Assembly (NCBI GenBank): GCA_021793595.1
Contig: JAJYSL010000074.1
Span: forward strand, 1 to 19,014
Source: Acidobacteriota bacterium
GTDB taxonomy: Bacteria > Acidobacteriota > Terriglobia > Terriglobales > Acidobacteriaceae
DNA: 19,014 nt
Direction: 5' to 3'
Position 1 is the first letter of the stretch; each line of letters opens with the position of its first letter. Positions 17,501-19,014 of the stretch are shown piece after piece. The notes under the pieces were generated by a model. That model had not been told where the DNA came from, made no database searches, and saw nothing but the letters and a program-made list of their open reading frames with translations. A program made the position numbers and the translations under genes.

Positions 17501-18057
17501 CGCTCGGCGATATCAACCGCGGCCAATGGCCAACCCAATTCGGCACGCGCACCGGAACCATCTTCTCCTACGTCATGAACAACTACTGGAACACAAATTA
17601 TCGTGCCGGCCAGGGCGGCCATTTCCGCTTTCGCTATGTCATCACCAGCGCGACCACTACCGATGAGGCCCAACTCAGCCGCCTTGGCTGGGAGGAAATG
17701 ACTCCACTCGAACACGAAGAAGTCACGTCGCAGGACAAAGCCCTCAACTTGCCCGGCCCGCTCGACGGCAAACAGAGTAGCTTCCTCCGCGCGAACGATC
17801 CCGAGCTTGTGTTGACTGCCTGGAAGCCCGCAGAGGACGGTCACGGGACCATCCTGCGCTTTCTTGATCTGGGCGGCGCCACCCGCATAGTAAGGGTCGA
17901 AGCGCCAACGCTGCAGCTACAACAGGCCTGGCAGACTGACGCTGTGGAAAGAGACCGGTCGCCGCTGACGCTCGCTGGCGCGCATCAGTTCCAGTTCACC
18001 GTTCACCCGCGCGAAATTGTCACGGTGAGATTGATTACCAGCACTGCGCCCCACTAA
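14575..18057 (+). CDS. secreted glycoside hydrolase family 38 (alpha-mannosidase type)
   Basis: Predicted zinc-dependent retaining alpha-mannosidase acting in the periplasm or outside the cell. It has 1160 residues. The N-terminus is a signal peptide (MKMK, hydrophobic core, likely cut after A28 in HAQA). Residues about 34-205 form a beta-rich region that begins TIGKF and contains VVINGKAGTF and RGTNTITLQAV; it recalls the carbohydrate-binding-like domain III of family 4 polysaccharide lyases. The GH38 domain begins near 307 with VPHIHLDVGY (H316 and D318 matching zinc ligands H90 and D92 of Golgi mannosidase II). D427 in NITDVPSFSW is the likely nucleophile, and H646 in DEHTWDS is a candidate third site residue. 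The GH38 C-terminal beta domain includes YYRVTLDPATGAIRSIYDK (788-806). Exact sugar specificity cannot be read from sequence. An S10 peptidase gene follows 29 bp downstream. Confidence 0.9.
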   Translation: MKMKSVCLLGSILCTLSLLFPIQNHAQATSPNAVFTIGKFNRSSFDLAGGTPQQPVKFIVGSSTASKDWYATQRVQQPSTPTAPEAAPWTIQFSLAKAPAPSYRFHVSLLIENSSVPAMRVVINGKAGTFYLQPKLDTSNGDQGAAFYAAYSHADVEFDFPGTYLHRGTNTITLQAVEKVPPSLPNAALPVDASFTYDAIELDRSPQSSATIRASAQILPTIFYRQQHGQLAESVDVILRDPRPIRSGATVDLTLAGRHYHQTLQANQDFGEEKLTFSVPEFPAHTPAEVSWNKHHDKAFVDPQKKWTLFLVPHIHLDVGYSDYQGKVAAIHSRVIDEAMQLIAQHPDFRFSLDGYWPLQQYFDTRTPAEQQRAIAAIEKQQIYLPAQYANLLTGFPTAETLIRSLYASAEFSRQHGTPFNYANITDVPSFSWSYASILASAGIHELFSGSDNYRAPVLLQGQMNEDSPFWWQGPDGQKVLLWYSRHYMQMQFMFGLPPSLSTGHDTLPLFLQMYQHPSYHADATILFGTQVENTDLFPQQATLAQQWDNVYAYPHIQYSGFHAALQNIAKQFGNDIPTVSGDGGPYWEDGIAADAYSAALERQNEARGPSAEELATLTSLVNPKYAANTTSLRRMWTNMILTDEHTWDSYNSVSDPTSKEAVDQLALKELYPVKAAARADFITRNSMASIANSISTGSGSVIVFNTLNWKRSAPVTLDLNNNQELIDTTTDQVVPVEVLSGNNNFHHVRFVAQNVPAVGYKVYRLRDTKKALKPAAITQTTTLESPYYRVTLDPATGAIRSIYDKQLQRELVDENSPYRFGQYLYVTGGDKAPNTLLQYSHIYPKPNLDVHPAQNGHLVSVTRTPYGQVARLQSSDTNTPEISTEIRVFDHQKKIELVENLTKKEVDTKEGVYFAFPFAMDHPQFQYEIQNGVVDPSKNMYPGAGHEWFSVQHWVSAQQNGLSATVMPLDAALVTLGDINRGQWPTQFGTRTGTIFSYVMNNYWNTNYRAGQGGHFRFRYVITSATTTDEAQLSRLGWEEMTPLEHEEVTSQDKALNLPGPLDGKQSSFLRANDPELVLTAWKPAEDGHGTILRFLDLGGATRIVRVEAPTLQLQQAWQTDAVERDRSPLTLAGAHQFQFTVHPREIVTVRLITSTAPH

Positions 18058-18070
18058 CAGGCCTTTCCGC

Positions 18071-18075
18071 AGGAG
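18071..18075 (+). promoter_or_regulatory. ribosome binding site for the S10 peptidase
   Basis: AGGAG precedes three ATGs: 18082 (closes after six codons), 18087 (spacing 11) and 18093 (spacing 17, same frame as 18087). This favours 18087 as the start of the long frame. Confidence 0.5.
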
Positions 18076-18086
18076 CGGATTATGAT

Positions 18087-19014
18087 ATGTACATGGATCT
18101 GAATTGGGCGTTCCCTGTCCGCAAGCGCGCTGTGCTTGCATGTCTCGCAATTACATGTACCATTTCGCCGTACCTCACCGCACACGCGCAGAACGAGAAA
18201 GTAACTGCCGACGCGGCGCAGACCGACAAAAATAAGACCCCACCGCCTGCCGATAAATCTGTGCCCGACAAGCAGGCTCTGCCGCCTCTGCCTGCAGATG
18301 CGAACGTCACGCAAAGCATGACGCTCAATGGAAAGACGCTGCACTACACCGTCACCGTGGGCAAATTTCCAGTTCGCAACGCCGATGGAAAGACAACCGG
18401 CGAAGTCGTCTACACCGCCTACACCGTCGATCAACCGGATCGTCCAGTCACATTCGCTCTCAATGGCGGTCCCGGCGCTTCGTCCGTGTATCTCAACTTC
18501 GGCGCGATCGGTCCCAAGCATCTCAATTTCGCCAATGAGGACGAAAGTCCCTCCGAAGCCCCCACGCTGACAGACAATCCAGGAACCTGGCTCGGTTTCA
18601 CCGACCTTGTCTTCATCGATCCCATCGGCACCGGCTACAGCCGCGCACTGATTCCAGAGGACGAGGCCAAGAAGGAGTTTTACAGCACCGTTCCCGATAT
18701 CCACTATCTATCGAAGGTCATCTACGACTGGCTGGCAAAAAATAATCGAATGACCTCCCGGAAATATCTAGTGGGCGAAAGTTATGGCGGCTTCCGCGGT
18801 CCTCGCATCACCTACTATCTGCAGTCGCAGCTTGGCGTCGGAATGAACGGTGTGGTGCTGGTTTCGCCGTATCTGAATCCCACCATTGAAACGCACGAAA
18901 ATCTTTCTCCCATCCCCTGGATGGTGACGCTGCCGCCCATTACCGCAGCCTACCTGGAAAGGGAGCACAAGCTCACTCCAGAAGCGATGACTGACGTCAT
19001 CGCTTACACCGAGG
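18087..19014 (+). CDS. secreted S10 serine carboxypeptidase-like protein, N-terminal part, cut by window edge
   Basis: Predicted exported serine peptidase that removes C-terminal residues from peptides. The visible 309 codons start with a signal peptide (VRKR then a hydrophobic core, likely cut after A34 in TAHA). A Pro/Lys/Asp-rich linker follows at about 38-72. Peptidase S10 signatures are clear: FALNGGPGASSVYLNFGAIG (123-142, oxyanion-hole region), FIDPIGTGYS (176-185) and LVGESYGGFRGPRI (nucleophile S232 in GESYGG). The catalytic Asp and His would lie beyond the right edge, so activity cannot be confirmed. The start at 18087 is chosen from the AGGAG 11 bases upstream; 18093 is a possible alternative. 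The 29 bp gap and same strand suggest an operon with the GH38 gene, consistent with joint glycoprotein or peptide degradation. Confidence 0.92.
   Translation, partial: MYMDLNWAFPVRKRAVLACLAITCTISPYLTAHAQNEKVTADAAQTDKNKTPPPADKSVPDKQALPPLPADANVTQSMTLNGKTLHYTVTVGKFPVRNADGKTTGEVVYTAYTVDQPDRPVTFALNGGPGASSVYLNFGAIGPKHLNFANEDESPSEAPTLTDNPGTWLGFTDLVFIDPIGTGYSRALIPEDEAKKEFYSTVPDIHYLSKVIYDWLAKNNRMTSRKYLVGESYGGFRGPRITYYLQSQLGVGMNGVVLVSPYLNPTIETHENLSPIPWMVTLPPITAAYLEREHKLTPEAMTDVIAYTE

Noticed and set aside
16432..17844. 470-codon open frame on the minus strand opposite the GH38 gene
   Set aside because: It is an antisense shadow created by codon bias; the plus-strand GH38 motifs are clear through this whole region.
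18054..18704. 216-codon minus-strand frame at the S10 locus
   Set aside because: The plus strand encodes an S10 peptidase with signal peptide and GESYGG; the minus frame has no recognisable domain.

Overview
The window looks like the chromosome of a moderately GC-rich Gram-negative bacterium. My best guess is Acidobacteriota (Terriglobia-like). That is an inference from the complex I gene content with two NuoM copies, the secreted GH38 and S10 enzymes and the general codon style; it was not tested by any search.

Layout. (1) Positions 1-1698, minus strand: the N-terminal 566 codons of a pyruvate:ferredoxin (flavodoxin) oxidoreductase, running off the left edge. (2) Positions 1699-1848: a 150 bp divergent intergenic region with a TATAAT-like element. 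(3) Positions 1849-14406, plus strand: a 12-gene complex I operon in the order nuoA-B-C-D-I-H-J-K-L-M-M-N. Gene ends mostly overlap or lie within about 110 bp. nuoE, nuoF and nuoG, the NADH-oxidising module, are absent, and nuoI sits directly after nuoD. There are two different nuoM-type genes in tandem. NuoL has an apparent extra segment of about 25 residues in its C-terminal lateral helix. (4) Positions 14407-14574: a 168 bp spacer with a 17 bp tandem duplication that begins at the nuoN stop. (5) Positions 14575-18057: a large secreted family 38 glycoside hydrolase (alpha-mannosidase type) with an N-terminal beta-sandwich region. (6) From 18087 to the right edge: the N-terminal part of a secreted S10 serine carboxypeptidase-like protein, 29 bp downstream and probably cotranscribed with the hydrolase.

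How the genes may work together. PFOR makes reduced ferredoxin (or flavodoxin). A complex I without NuoEFG cannot use NADH by itself and is often proposed to accept electrons from ferredoxin or another small carrier at its NuoI/NuoB end. The divergent pairing therefore suggests a pyruvate -> ferredoxin -> quinone respiratory route. The second NuoM plus the longer NuoL lateral helix match the published description of complex I variants with a fourth antiporter-like subunit (the '2M' type). Here, however, one NuoM lacks the central TM7 lysine, so whether it pumps is an open question. The GH38/S10 pair downstream looks like a separate job: periplasmic or extracellular breakdown of mannose-containing glycans or glycoproteins and peptides.

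No gene-free stretch exceeds 300 bases. I found no tRNA, rRNA, CRISPR array, insertion sequence or phage gene.
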